Source: Lachnoanaerobaculum sp. ICM7 | GTDB lineage: Bacteria; Bacillota; Clostridia; Lachnospirales; Lachnospiraceae | Direction of reading: 5' to 3' | NCBI RefSeq assembly: GCF_000287675.1 | Contig: NZ_ALJL01000016.1 | Span: 1-64,000 of the forward strand | DNA: 64,000 nt | Part shown: one piece after another, positions 16,335 to 25,543 of the stretch | How the letters are laid out: each line of letters opens with the position of its first letter | Position numbering within the stretch: the stretch's first letter is position 1 | Made by a program: the position numbers and the translations under genes | Notes under the pieces: model-generated | What the model was told of the DNA's origin: nothing | Databases searched by the model: none | Seen by the model: only the letters and a program-made list of their open reading frames with translations

Positions 16335-19300
16335 TTATTGTATATTATTAAAGGACTTTATATCACTCGGCATCATTGACTGAAATTTACCATCCTTTAC
16401 AATTACAACAACGCCTTTCTTTGGTTTTGCTGCACCGTCTATATAGTATATTGATTTCCCATTAATATTCCTTACATTTCCACTCAATTCCGCCTCACGT
16501 ACAACTTTTTCTGCTTGTTCCGTAAAATTATTAAAACCTTCAAGCGAATTATTAAAATCTCCAGGCGCTACTCCCAATCTTTCTTCTAATGATGGAATTC
16601 TTTCAGGAAATTTATCCCAATATTCTGAAAAATGTTTTACGCCTTGATTTGTTCCATCCTCAAGCACTCCCCATTTTCTCGCATTATCACTTTTTTGTAT
16701 CGCCTCTTTTATATTAGCAGCTTTATCCGTCGTTTTAGCTACATCATCAACTTTATCAGCCAGTGTTTTCTTATCTCCTGGTTTTACATCATCAACTACA
16801 CTTCCCTTACCTGCTTTAACCGCATCAGAAGTATTTTCTCCAATTTCCAAAATTGGTTTTACAGGCTTAGTTTCGCTTATTTTATTAATTTCAGGAACTT
16901 CTATCTTAGGATCATTTGGTTTATTAATATCAGGAAGCTTTACCTTAGGCTCTTCCGCCATACCTGCGTTTGCAGCCTCATCAACATTCTTTGCTATTCC
17001 CTCCGCTATAGAATTATGTTTTACCACATCATCAGCATTATTCGTTATCTCTGCTACTTTCGCAGCCCTCTCAGTATCTGATACTTTATCTATAGCTTTA
17101 CCCGCATCATCTACTTTATCAAATGCTTTAGCTATATCTATCGCAGTATCAAGTTCTTTTTCAACCTTTGCTATAGAGGAAGCACCTTTTGTTAAATATT
17201 TAGTTTTAGCAGCGGATCCCACCATAAACATTGCTACTTCGAACTTAAGTCTTCCTACAAAGTTTGCCCTACTTTCCATTGTTCCATGGATAAGTTTTTC
17301 ATTAACATAGTTAGTTCCCGTCTGTAAAACCATCTCCGGATTTTCCATTACTCCTGCAATACCTTCTAAGGTATCTAAAGGATGTACTATCAGATTCCCG
17401 ATGCCGTCCAAAGTACCGCCTAAGCCGTCAATAAATATTCCTCTATTATGAGCACCCCACATTGACATAAACCCTGCGTTTACAGGCATATTAGTTGCAC
17501 CTAAGAAACTTCCTAAATAGTTTGATACTAAAGGAATATTTCTAGCATATATATCATTGCCAAGCTGTGTACTTCCTTTAATTAAAGCATTCCTAACATT
17601 GTCATAATATATTCCAGTATTTGGAAACTTTATAAAACCTGTGCTGTCCAAGACTCTAATGTTTTGTGTTATCCAACCAAGTCCTGCACCATATGCTTTT
17701 ATAGGAATCAAGGCAGCTATGGGATTGTTGAGGAACTTATTTTGCAAATCTGCTGTATTTTTTTGTATTTGTGAATATGCAATATCCCACTTACTTGGTA
17801 TCGTCTTAGGTTTATCAAGCATTCCATTTACATAAATTTTAGGTTTTAAGTCCATTGTGTTTACCGGTCTAAGAAGCCTTTGTGTTTTTATTTTGCCTGC
17901 ATCAGCTCGTGCATAATTTCTTGCAGGAATCTTAGATTTTACAAGCTTTTTTGCTGTACTTGCTCTTCTTGTGATGACGGTACTTGAGCGAATCGCCCTG
18001 GCAAATTTATTTGGTGTGAATCTTCCCACCCTTTGAGGTAATCTCTTATTTGCAAGTCTGCTTGAATTTCTACTTCTGTTTAAGGTTGTACTCCTTGCTA
18101 GATTCCTTGAAATAGCTGAACTTTGCCTTTTGCTTGCCTTCCCTACCCGTTTACCTTCAAAAGTCTTTGCTTTCTTTGGAGCTGCACTTGACCTTTTAGG
18201 AGCCGACTTTTGACTTTTTAATTTTGGAAGTTTACTTCCTCTTGAAACTGGCTTTAAACCGGACTTTGAGCTTATCTTAGAGGATAGACTTCTACTTCCT
18301 CCTGATTTTGAAGTTGTTCTTTTAGAACTTGATCTGGATGAGCCTTTTGACCTACTTTTTCTATAGCCTGCTGGGTCATTATAATTAACAGGATCATTTT
18401 CTACAAAACTGTATCCGTTTAAACTTAAAGATTCATCCAATTCTCCTTCAAAGCTGTCTTCAGAAAGAAATACCCCATCACTTGGTGAATAATATCTGGC
18501 TCTAAGGTAATATAATTTGGTATTATCACTCCATTCCCCATCAAATCCGAAGTCTTCTTCATTACCATCTTTTATGCCGAATGGTGTATAAGCAAAGAAA
18601 TCTTTGGAGACTCCAAACTTTGCCAATACGCTATCATTATTATCTGAAAAATAAAATGATTCAAAGTCATTTGAATACTTTGCAATTCTTTCATTTCCAT
18701 ATAGATAATTACTTTCATTATTCTCGCCATAAACCTTTAACACCTGAGTATTGTCAAAGCTTACATCATTTATAAATCTTTTCTCTTTTAAAATTCCAGT
18801 TTCAGAATCTAAACTTCTTGTAATAGTTCTCTCGCCCATCGCATCATATACAGCTTCGAATACTTTGATATCATTTTTCTTTACCTCAATCAGATTATCA
18901 TTGTAGTCATAGACATATGTATATTTTTCATCATTACTTATTGCTGATATACGGTTTCCGTTTTTGTCATAAGTATATAATGTAATACCATCTGGTGAAC
19001 TTTTTTCTATTAGTCTGTTATTTTCGTCATATTTAAAAATTGTATTTTCAGTTTTATCACCTGATGTATGTGTTTCACTAAGCCTGTTTCCAGCATTGTC
19101 ATATGTATAGCTGATGTCTTCTACAGCTTCATCATTTATAATTATGCAACTGGAAAGTTCACCTCTATCGGTATAGGTATATTGATAAGTAATTTTTTGA
19201 AAATTATTTTCATCGTTTTGGTTTTGTTCATTACCATTTTCGTGACTTACACCTTCTCTTTTAAAAGCAACAGCCTTTTGAACAATTCTTTCATTATCGT

Positions 19301-22300
19301 CATAATAAATTGTAAGTTCGGCAATAACTGCCTCAGACGTATCTTTATATGACTTATTTACCAGTTCTCCATTTTCATTAACGGTTTCTGTAATAATTTC
19401 ACCGTTTGGTAAATATGTGGCAGTTGTATTATCAGCATATTCATAGCGGACAGTTTTATTTTCTCCATATGTAACAGCTGTTATTCTACTCACTTCATCA
19501 TAAGTATATTGTACAGGAGTTTCTGTATCAATCTGTACCTTTATTAAATTTCCAGCAGTATCATAATTATAATTGACTGATTTACCAAAGCTATCTGTAT
19601 ACTTTGTAATGTTACCAAATAAGTCATACTCGTATGTGGAAGTACCTGCCTCTCCAACGGCTTCCGTTACATTTCCAGTGGAATCATATCTATACCTTGC
19701 CAATTCTCTTTTTTCACCACCCATAACCCTGCTTTGAGCTGTAATTTGTCCCTCTTTGTCATAAGTGTACTCTAGTATTGTGCCGTCAGCCTTTATAATG
19801 CGTACAGGTGTGTCAAACTCACCATATTCATAACTTTCAATATCTCCCAAAGGATTTTTTCTTTTTATGACTCTTGAAAGATTATCTCTGATAAACTGTG
19901 TTATATGAAAATTTCCATCTGTAAATTCCAGTAAATCTCCACCAGTATTAGTTTTATATGAAATATCACCTACTTTAAAGCTTTGCACATTGGGCAAACC
20001 TGTTTCAGGCCTTTTTGTATTAACCTCGTTAGGTGTTACAGAGGTAACAAGATTTCTAGGACTATAGGTAAAATATGTATCATCTCCAGCTACTCCTGTA
20101 ATAGATATCAGATTGCCATTTCCGTCATATGAGAATTTTTCAACGCCTGCATTACTTTCCTTTTTTACTAGTTGACCTTTGGCATCATAGTTAAACTTTA
20201 CTTCATCCTTGTCATTTTTTATGTCTAAAAGCTGTTTCTTCGCATTCACTGTATAAAGGGTTTCTTCATTCTCTCCACCATATGAATGAATCTCTTTTAT
20301 AAGATTACTTATCTTATCATATTCATAGCTGTAAGTATCTCCTGAGAATAAGTTCTCTTTTTTAAGCTGACCGCAGGAGTCATATTCATATTTGTTTTTT
20401 TCTCCCCAACTATTGGATTCTTCCAGAATATTTCCAAAGGTATCATAGGTATAATTAAATTCACCCTCACTATTGCTTTCGTTGACTATCTGCCCTATCT
20501 TATCATAACTGTAAGTGGATCTTTCACCCAAGGAGTTATTTTCCTCTATAATTTGACCGTATAAATCATAATTATATTTTATTTCATTTCCGGCATTATC
20601 AATAATAGAAGTGATATTACCAACAGCATCATATATATATTTTTCATATTCCCCTGTGGAATACTCTTTTCTTGTAATTCTTAGCAGTGAATCATATGAA
20701 TAGGTAACTTTTTTCCCATCAACATCAGTTATTTCAGTTATATTTCCTAATGCATCATATTGATACTTTTCACTTGCCCCATTAGGATATATTATCTCTG
20801 TATTTCTTCCAAGGGCATCATAGCGGTATAGAATAGGATTATTGTTCCCATCAGTATACATGATAAGATTATTGTTTATATCATATGAAAATTTTTTGAT
20901 ATTTCCCAAAGCATCCACAGCTTGTGTTATATTCCCTTTTACATCATAGGTATATAAAACCGTGGCACCATCTCCATCTTTTTCACTTAAAACCTGACCT
21001 AAACCATCATATGTATACTCAGTAAAGTCATCTCCTGTAGTTTCTTTTGTCAAATTCCCAAATGCATCATAGGTATAAGTTGTAACTGTACCAAATATAT
21101 CTGTACTGCTTATTAAGTTGCCGACTTCATCATAGGAAAAGCTTTCAGTTGTACCGTCGGCATAGGCTATATTAGTAATCCTGCTATCACTATTATATTT
21201 ATACCTAATGATTTCACCTAAGCTATTGGTCTCTGTAAGTAAATTTCCTGAATTATCATATGTATATTTTTCATCCAGATCCTTATTATCAAAAATCCTG
21301 ATTATTCTATCCTCGGAATCATATTCTATATTCGTGATCAATCCATTTGGTTCCTCCTGTGAAATCAATCTGTCAAAATCATCATATGTATAATTATAAA
21401 CATTTCCGTCTGCTAATGTGACTGTGGATATATTCTCATTTTTTACATAGCTATACCCTGTTCTATTCCCCATGGCGTCTATTTGCGCTATAACTCTTCC
21501 TGACTCATCCCACTCGTATTTGGTTTCATCTCCAAGAGCATCTGTTATACTTGAGATATTTCCGCTATCATCATAGGCAATACTTAAAACTCGATTTCCA
21601 TTAAATTTACTTCCTATAAAATTTCCTGAATCATCATATGAATTTTCAGTTTTTGCACCGTACTCATCAATAAATTCTACAGGATCTGCTATACCGTCTT
21701 TATAAGCATACTTTGTAAGCCCTCCATTAGCATCAGTTATAGATGTAATTCTTCCCTTATCATCATATGAGTATGCTGTGAAATTTCCAAAAGCATCAAT
21801 TAATGCTTCCGGTGCATTAATCGCTTTGTCATATATTATTTTAGAAATAGTACTATCATTACTCTCTATGCCTATTACACGGTACTTTTCATCAAAAAAA
21901 TAGGAATCTTTACTTCCCTTTTCATCTAAAACTTCTGTTTTTCCATCTAAATAGTTAAAAGATACTTCTTTATCATTACCAATTATTATATTTTTAACTC
22001 TTCCATCAGTGTTATATGATATTCGAAAAGCTTCTTTGTCTTCATTATCAAATTTATTTGCAAGCCTCTTAGAGACATCATATTTATAAATAATTTTTTC
22101 ACCGGAAGTGTTTGTTACAGATACCAGTCTGTCATCATCATAATCATATTTCAGGTTTATATCCGCTGAACTTATTTCAGAGATAAAACCTGAATTATTT
22201 ATTTGTATATCATATGTTTTTTCTTCATCAAAAATAATTTTAGATAATTTCCCGTTATTATATAGAAGCTGTGTTTTGTTGTTAGATAAATCTGAAATTT

Positions 22301-22937
22301 CCAGCAACTTTCCATCTTCGTCAAATCTTTCTAAAATCCCGCCGATATCATTTCTTAAAATGAACTCACCTGAAGGCTCTTTTTTTATTGAAAGTTCAGG
22401 ATTCAAATTTGAATAATATAAACCTTCATTGTATGTAAAGTTAATACATGCCCCGTCATACCTTCTATAAATAATAACATTACTACTTTGATTTATAGAT
22501 TCATCATAGACAAAGGACCTGCCAAATCCAAAAAGCCCTGTTTTATAACTCATTGAATTATAGTATACAGACAAATCTTCTGATAAGCTCACATCCTCAT
22601 CGGCTAAAAGAAAATTTCCTGTTGTAACATTGACACCTTGGGTAAATTCAGTATTTGACATTTCTCCAAGTAGAGATTCATCAGTCACCTTATAATCTCT
22701 TATAGCTGATGCTATATCATTACTGTCACCACCTGTAAATCCGCCCTTTAATCTTGCAGCTTTTTCCAGCTTTACAATGCTCCCATTCGCCTCTCTAAGA
22801 GCATCCTTGTAATAATAATACCTTGTTATAGCCTCTTTATCAATATTTACACCAAATGCTGGAAATATTGACTCCAAAACAAGACTTGCACTCAAAATCC
22901 CTGTGACAATACTTTTAAATATTATTCTATTTTTCAT
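16335..22937 (-). CDS. Secreted RHS-repeat polymorphic toxin
   Basis: The 2200-residue protein begins with a Sec-type signal peptide (about 1-30). A DUF6531-like entry segment follows (GVNVTTGNFLLADEDVSLS, about 105-125), then more than forty YD/RHS repeats (xxYxYDxxGxL type, about 190-1440) that build the hollow RHS shell. The RHS core motif (YYLRARYYSPSDGVFLSED, then SLNGYSF and NDPVNYNDPAGY) ends near 1523. After it comes a very basic Ser/Lys/Arg-rich linker (about 1525-1690), a pre-toxin region, an Ala/Lys/Asp-rich helical linker and a C-terminal tip of about 120 residues. The tip ends with IYYIDGAAKPKKGVVVIVKDG, which loosely resembles BECR-fold ribonuclease tips; this is a weak guess. 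Role: contact-dependent killing of competitors is inferred from the family. Confidence 0.88.
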   Translation of the reverse strand: MKNRIIFKSIVTGILSASLVLESIFPAFGVNIDKEAITRYYYYKDALREANGSIVKLEKAARLKGGFTGGDSNDIASAIRDYKVTDESLLGEMSNTEFTQGVNVTTGNFLLADEDVSLSEDLSVYYNSMSYKTGLFGFGRSFVYDESINQSSNVIIYRRYDGACINFTYNEGLYYSNLNPELSIKKEPSGEFILRNDIGGILERFDEDGKLLEISDLSNNKTQLLYNNGKLSKIIFDEEKTYDIQINNSGFISEISSADINLKYDYDDDRLVSVTNTSGEKIIYKYDVSKRLANKFDNEDKEAFRISYNTDGRVKNIIIGNDKEVSFNYLDGKTEVLDEKGSKDSYFFDEKYRVIGIESNDSTISKIIYDKAINAPEALIDAFGNFTAYSYDDKGRITSITDANGGLTKYAYKDGIADPVEFIDEYGAKTENSYDDSGNFIGSKFNGNRVLSIAYDDSGNISSITDALGDETKYEWDESGRVIAQIDAMGNRTGYSYVKNENISTVTLADGNVYNYTYDDFDRLISQEEPNGLITNIEYDSEDRIIRIFDNKDLDEKYTYDNSGNLLTETNSLGEIIRYKYNSDSRITNIAYADGTTESFSYDEVGNLISSTDIFGTVTTYTYDAFGNLTKETTGDDFTEYTYDGLGQVLSEKDGDGATVLYTYDVKGNITQAVDALGNIKKFSYDINNNLIMYTDGNNNPILYRYDALGRNTEIIYPNGASEKYQYDALGNITEITDVDGKKVTYSYDSLLRITRKEYSTGEYEKYIYDAVGNITSIIDNAGNEIKYNYDLYGQIIEENNSLGERSTYSYDKIGQIVNESNSEGEFNYTYDTFGNILEESNSWGEKNKYEYDSCGQLKKENLFSGDTYSYEYDKISNLIKEIHSYGGENEETLYTVNAKKQLLDIKNDKDEVKFNYDAKGQLVKKESNAGVEKFSYDGNGNLISITGVAGDDTYFTYSPRNLVTSVTPNEVNTKRPETGLPNVQSFKVGDISYKTNTGGDLLEFTDGNFHITQFIRDNLSRVIKRKNPLGDIESYEYGEFDTPVRIIKADGTILEYTYDKEGQITAQSRVMGGEKRELARYRYDSTGNVTEAVGEAGTSTYEYDLFGNITKYTDSFGKSVNYNYDTAGNLIKVQIDTETPVQYTYDEVSRITAVTYGENKTVRYEYADNTTATYLPNGEIITETVNENGELVNKSYKDTSEAVIAELTIYYDDNERIVQKAVAFKREGVSHENGNEQNQNDENNFQKITYQYTYTDRGELSSCIIINDEAVEDISYTYDNAGNRLSETHTSGDKTENTIFKYDENNRLIEKSSPDGITLYTYDKNGNRISAISNDEKYTYVYDYNDNLIEVKKNDIKVFEAVYDAMGERTITRSLDSETGILKEKRFINDVSFDNTQVLKVYGENNESNYLYGNERIAKYSNDFESFYFSDNNDSVLAKFGVSKDFFAYTPFGIKDGNEEDFGFDGEWSDNTKLYYLRARYYSPSDGVFLSEDSFEGELDESLSLNGYSFVENDPVNYNDPAGYRKSRSKGSSRSSSKRTTSKSGGSRSLSSKISSKSGLKPVSRGSKLPKLKSQKSAPKRSSAAPKKAKTFEGKRVGKASKRQSSAISRNLARSTTLNRSRNSSRLANKRLPQRVGRFTPNKFARAIRSSTVITRRASTAKKLVKSKIPARNYARADAGKIKTQRLLRPVNTMDLKPKIYVNGMLDKPKTIPSKWDIAYSQIQKNTADLQNKFLNNPIAALIPIKAYGAGLGWITQNIRVLDSTGFIKFPNTGIYYDNVRNALIKGSTQLGNDIYARNIPLVSNYLGSFLGATNMPVNAGFMSMWGAHNRGIFIDGLGGTLDGIGNLIVHPLDTLEGIAGVMENPEMVLQTGTNYVNEKLIHGTMESRANFVGRLKFEVAMFMVGSAAKTKYLTKGASSIAKVEKELDTAIDIAKAFDKVDDAGKAIDKVSDTERAAKVAEITNNADDVVKHNSIAEGIAKNVDEAANAGMAEEPKVKLPDINKPNDPKIEVPEINKISETKPVKPILEIGENTSDAVKAGKGSVVDDVKPGDKKTLADKVDDVAKTTDKAANIKEAIQKSDNARKWGVLEDGTNQGVKHFSEYWDKFPERIPSLEERLGVAPGDFNNSLEGFNNFTEQAEKVVREAELSGNVRNINGKSIYYIDGAAKPKKGVVVIVKDGKFQSMMPSDIKSFNNIQ

Positions 22938-23545
22938 TCCTATTCACCTTTTTCTAACACTACGAGTATTTAATTTATAAATACAAATTACACTGATTTT
23001 ATACAATATATAGATAAGTTTTGTCAACAGAAAAATCCAATTTTTGGCAATAGTTTTCTCTTGTCCATCTACTATTTAGGTTTCAATTTTGTTTTAAAAG
23101 AAGAGTTATACTTAGCTTAATATTTATGCAGTCCTAGATATAAAATATCTCGCTTTTCAAAAATTAGTACTTTGAAGTCTCGAATTTTTTCATGCATACC
23201 TAATTCTACATGAATATTCTATACTCCATCTTGAATTCTACAATTTTTAATGTGTACTATATGAAATTTATCACATGAAAGATTTTGTATTCAAACGTAT
23301 CTTTAACTACTTCATGCTTAACCCTTTTAAACAGCTTCAAATCTTTGATGCCTTTTCTTTAAATAGTTTTTCCTAATATTCTTTTAAAGACACAAAGAGC
23401 TCTTGCTCTTAATTCATGAATTATATGTGTTCAGTACTTTTAATTTCAAATATCAATCAAATGAAGGAGGCTTTGAAGAGTTATTACTGTCTCAAAAATC
23501 TCTTCATTAACTCTTAATTACTGATTTTCCTTTGCTGTTTTACGA
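22938..23545. other. Intergenic region without recognisable gene
   Basis: This 608-bp AT-rich stretch lies between the RHS gene and cutC. Apart from the RHS promoter I see only short broken reading frames, such as a minus-strand frame ending near 23110 with KIRDFKVLIFEKRDILYL. I cannot assign it to any family. It may be a decayed gene, which would fit an accessory-island border. Confidence 0.4.
22998..23027 (-). promoter_or_regulatory. Promoter of the RHS toxin gene
   Basis: A perfect TTGACA (23022-23027) and TATAAA (22998-23003) are 18 bp apart on the minus strand. They lie about 60 bp before the RHS start, which has AAAAGGTG and TAGGA upstream. The consensus -35 suggests constitutive expression. 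Confidence 0.65.
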
Positions 23546-24223
23546 TTATATCTCCACTATCTTAGTTCCATGTGCTGCAACTATATTAGGGAGCTTCTTT
23601 ATTAATTTATCCAGATTTTTAAAGCTTACACCACCGCCCGGCATTATATCCACATGGCATTCATTTCCACATTCAATATATGCCTTAAGAGTATCTATAT
23701 TGTCAAATATATCATTATTTTCATGATAACCATGTGTAAGGATCGTATCTATTCCAAGTTTTGATAATGTCTTTATTGCCTCCAGTCTTTTTTCAAGGGC
23801 TTCCTCAGGATTTAATCCGACACCTATCTGATCAAAGGCCATATGGAATGTAAAGTCCATATCTTTTCTGAAAAACTTAGGTGCACCCACAAGTTCTTTG
23901 ATAAATTCCTTGTCAAGTTCTCCGTCCTCTTTCAAAGCACCTATTACGGCTCTTTTTATACCCTGTTTTGCCATATCCTTTAAATCATTATACATAACCG
24001 CTTTTTCAATATTGTTATATACAAAGTTTCCGCCTCTGGCTCTTATCATGACTGCAAGCTCTACATTATTTGAATCACAAAAATACTTGGCATAGTCTCT
24101 TACTCCGACACTTACTGTAGTTCCTCCTACAGCCAAATTGTCACAAAGCTCAATTCTTTTTGCACCGGCATTTACCACTTCCTTCAAATAAGTAATATTT
24201 TCAATACAAGCCTCTAAAATCAT
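23546..24223 (-). CDS. cutC: Copper homeostasis protein CutC
   Basis: This is a TIM-barrel protein of the CutC family with 225 residues. The N-terminal signature LEACIENITYLKEVVNAGAK runs into RIELCDNLAVGGTTVS, and FHMAFDQ and ILTHGYHEN are later barrel strands. The family is named for copper tolerance, but its biochemical role is unsettled. Here it lies 9 nt downstream of an alpha-L-fucosidase gene, so a role linked to sugar metabolism should be considered. GGGAGAG precedes the ATG. Confidence 0.9.
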   Translation of the reverse strand: MILEACIENITYLKEVVNAGAKRIELCDNLAVGGTTVSVGVRDYAKYFCDSNNVELAVMIRARGGNFVYNNIEKAVMYNDLKDMAKQGIKRAVIGALKEDGELDKEFIKELVGAPKFFRKDMDFTFHMAFDQIGVGLNPEEALEKRLEAIKTLSKLGIDTILTHGYHENNDIFDNIDTLKAYIECGNECHVDIMPGGGVSFKNLDKLIKKLPNIVAAHGTKIVEI

Positions 24224-24232
24224 ATTCTCTCC

Positions 24233-25543
24233 CTATTTCAATTCTATCTCCACCACAGAATCTCTATCATCCGGAAGTGGATAACAATCGCTCGCAGATG
24301 TATCAAAGAAGAAGAAAGCATCCTTTGCAAATTCTTTTAAATTCCAGTAATTACTTTGCAATATTTCACTTCCATCTCTTAAAAGACGCATCTTCTTTAT
24401 TTTACCGACCATATCACATAAAGCTATAGCACCTGCCTGTTCCTCAAACACATGTGCATATAAAAACTTTCCGTTTTGAGTAAATCTACCCCACTCAGGT
24501 TTATTATATTCCGAAATTCCGCATCCGTAAATACTCTTTGAGTTTTCCTTCATCCAATCACCAACTTTTTCGAGTATTTCAACAGATTCCTTCGGTATTT
24601 CTCCATTTGCCTTAGGTCCGACATTTAAAATAAGATTTCCGTTCTTGCTTACACATTCCACAAGCATTCTGATTATAAGCTTGTCGGATTTAAAATGCTT
24701 ATCATGAGCGTGATATCCCCAGTTATTATTCATAGTGATACAAGCCTCCCACGGTATTGAGTTGCCTGCTTCATCCACAATTCCCTCAGGTGGTATCATT
24801 TGCTCCGGTGATGCAAAATCACCTGCATAAGTACTTGGGTTTAATGTTTTGATTGTACCTGCATATTCCGCACTGCCCTCAAGTCTGTTATCTGTGATAA
24901 TATCCGGCTGATACTCTCTTACCATCTCCATAAGTTCCTTTGCCTTCCACTTATCACAGTTCATAGGACCGTAGGAAAAATCAAACCACATCAGATCAAG
25001 CTTTCCATATCCGGTTACAAGTTCTTTTATTTGAGCATGCATGAAATCAAGATAATTATCAAAATTGTGATTGTACCCCTTCCACTCCTCATTATCTCTC
25101 ATAGGGTGGTGCATATCACCATAGTGGGGATAGTCCTCATGTCTCCAGTCAAGCAGTGAAAAATAAAGACCGACCTTTATACCCTCCGCTCTGAATGCAT
25201 CCAAAAACTCTCGTACCAGATCTCTGTGGCATGCGGCATTCATGGAATTAAAATCACTCACCTTACTGTCATAAAGGCAGAATCCGTCATGGTGCTTAGC
25301 TGTCAACACCGCATATTTCATACCGGCCTTTTTTGCAAGTCTTGCCCATTCCTTAGGATCATAATTCTCACATGAAAACTCATCCATCAGATAATCATAG
25401 TCCTCTTTTTTTATCCTCTCTCTTGAACGCACCCATTCGCCTCTTGCAGGTATTGCATAAAGTCCCCAGTGTATAAACATACCGAATCTGGCATCCCTAT
25501 ACCACTCGGTTCTTCTTGTTCTCTCTTCAATAAGTTTATTCAT
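24233..25543 (-). CDS. Alpha-L-fucosidase, glycoside hydrolase family 29
   Basis: This enzyme removes alpha-linked L-fucose from oligosaccharides. The 436 residues start with RRTEWYRDARFGMFIHWGLY, the classic GH29 entry. HHDGFCLYDS (about 84-93) and LDLMWFDFSYG (182-192, with D188 the likely nucleophile) follow. There is no signal peptide, so it acts in the cytoplasm on imported sugars. It follows a transglutaminase-like gene with a one-base overlap and shares the transcript with a sugar ABC transporter. Confidence 0.94.
   Translation of the reverse strand: MNKLIEERTRRTEWYRDARFGMFIHWGLYAIPARGEWVRSRERIKKEDYDYLMDEFSCENYDPKEWARLAKKAGMKYAVLTAKHHDGFCLYDSKVSDFNSMNAACHRDLVREFLDAFRAEGIKVGLYFSLLDWRHEDYPHYGDMHHPMRDNEEWKGYNHNFDNYLDFMHAQIKELVTGYGKLDLMWFDFSYGPMNCDKWKAKELMEMVREYQPDIITDNRLEGSAEYAGTIKTLNPSTYAGDFASPEQMIPPEGIVDEAGNSIPWEACITMNNNWGYHAHDKHFKSDKLIIRMLVECVSKNGNLILNVGPKANGEIPKESVEILEKVGDWMKENSKSIYGCGISEYNKPEWGRFTQNGKFLYAHVFEEQAGAIALCDMVGKIKKMRLLRDGSEILQSNYWNLKEFAKDAFFFFDTSASDCYPLPDDRDSVVEIELK

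Noticed and set aside
16335-22937. RHS YD repeats as a nucleotide tandem repeat or CRISPR-like array
   Set aside because: Repeats are protein-level, diverged in DNA, and lie within one continuous coding frame.
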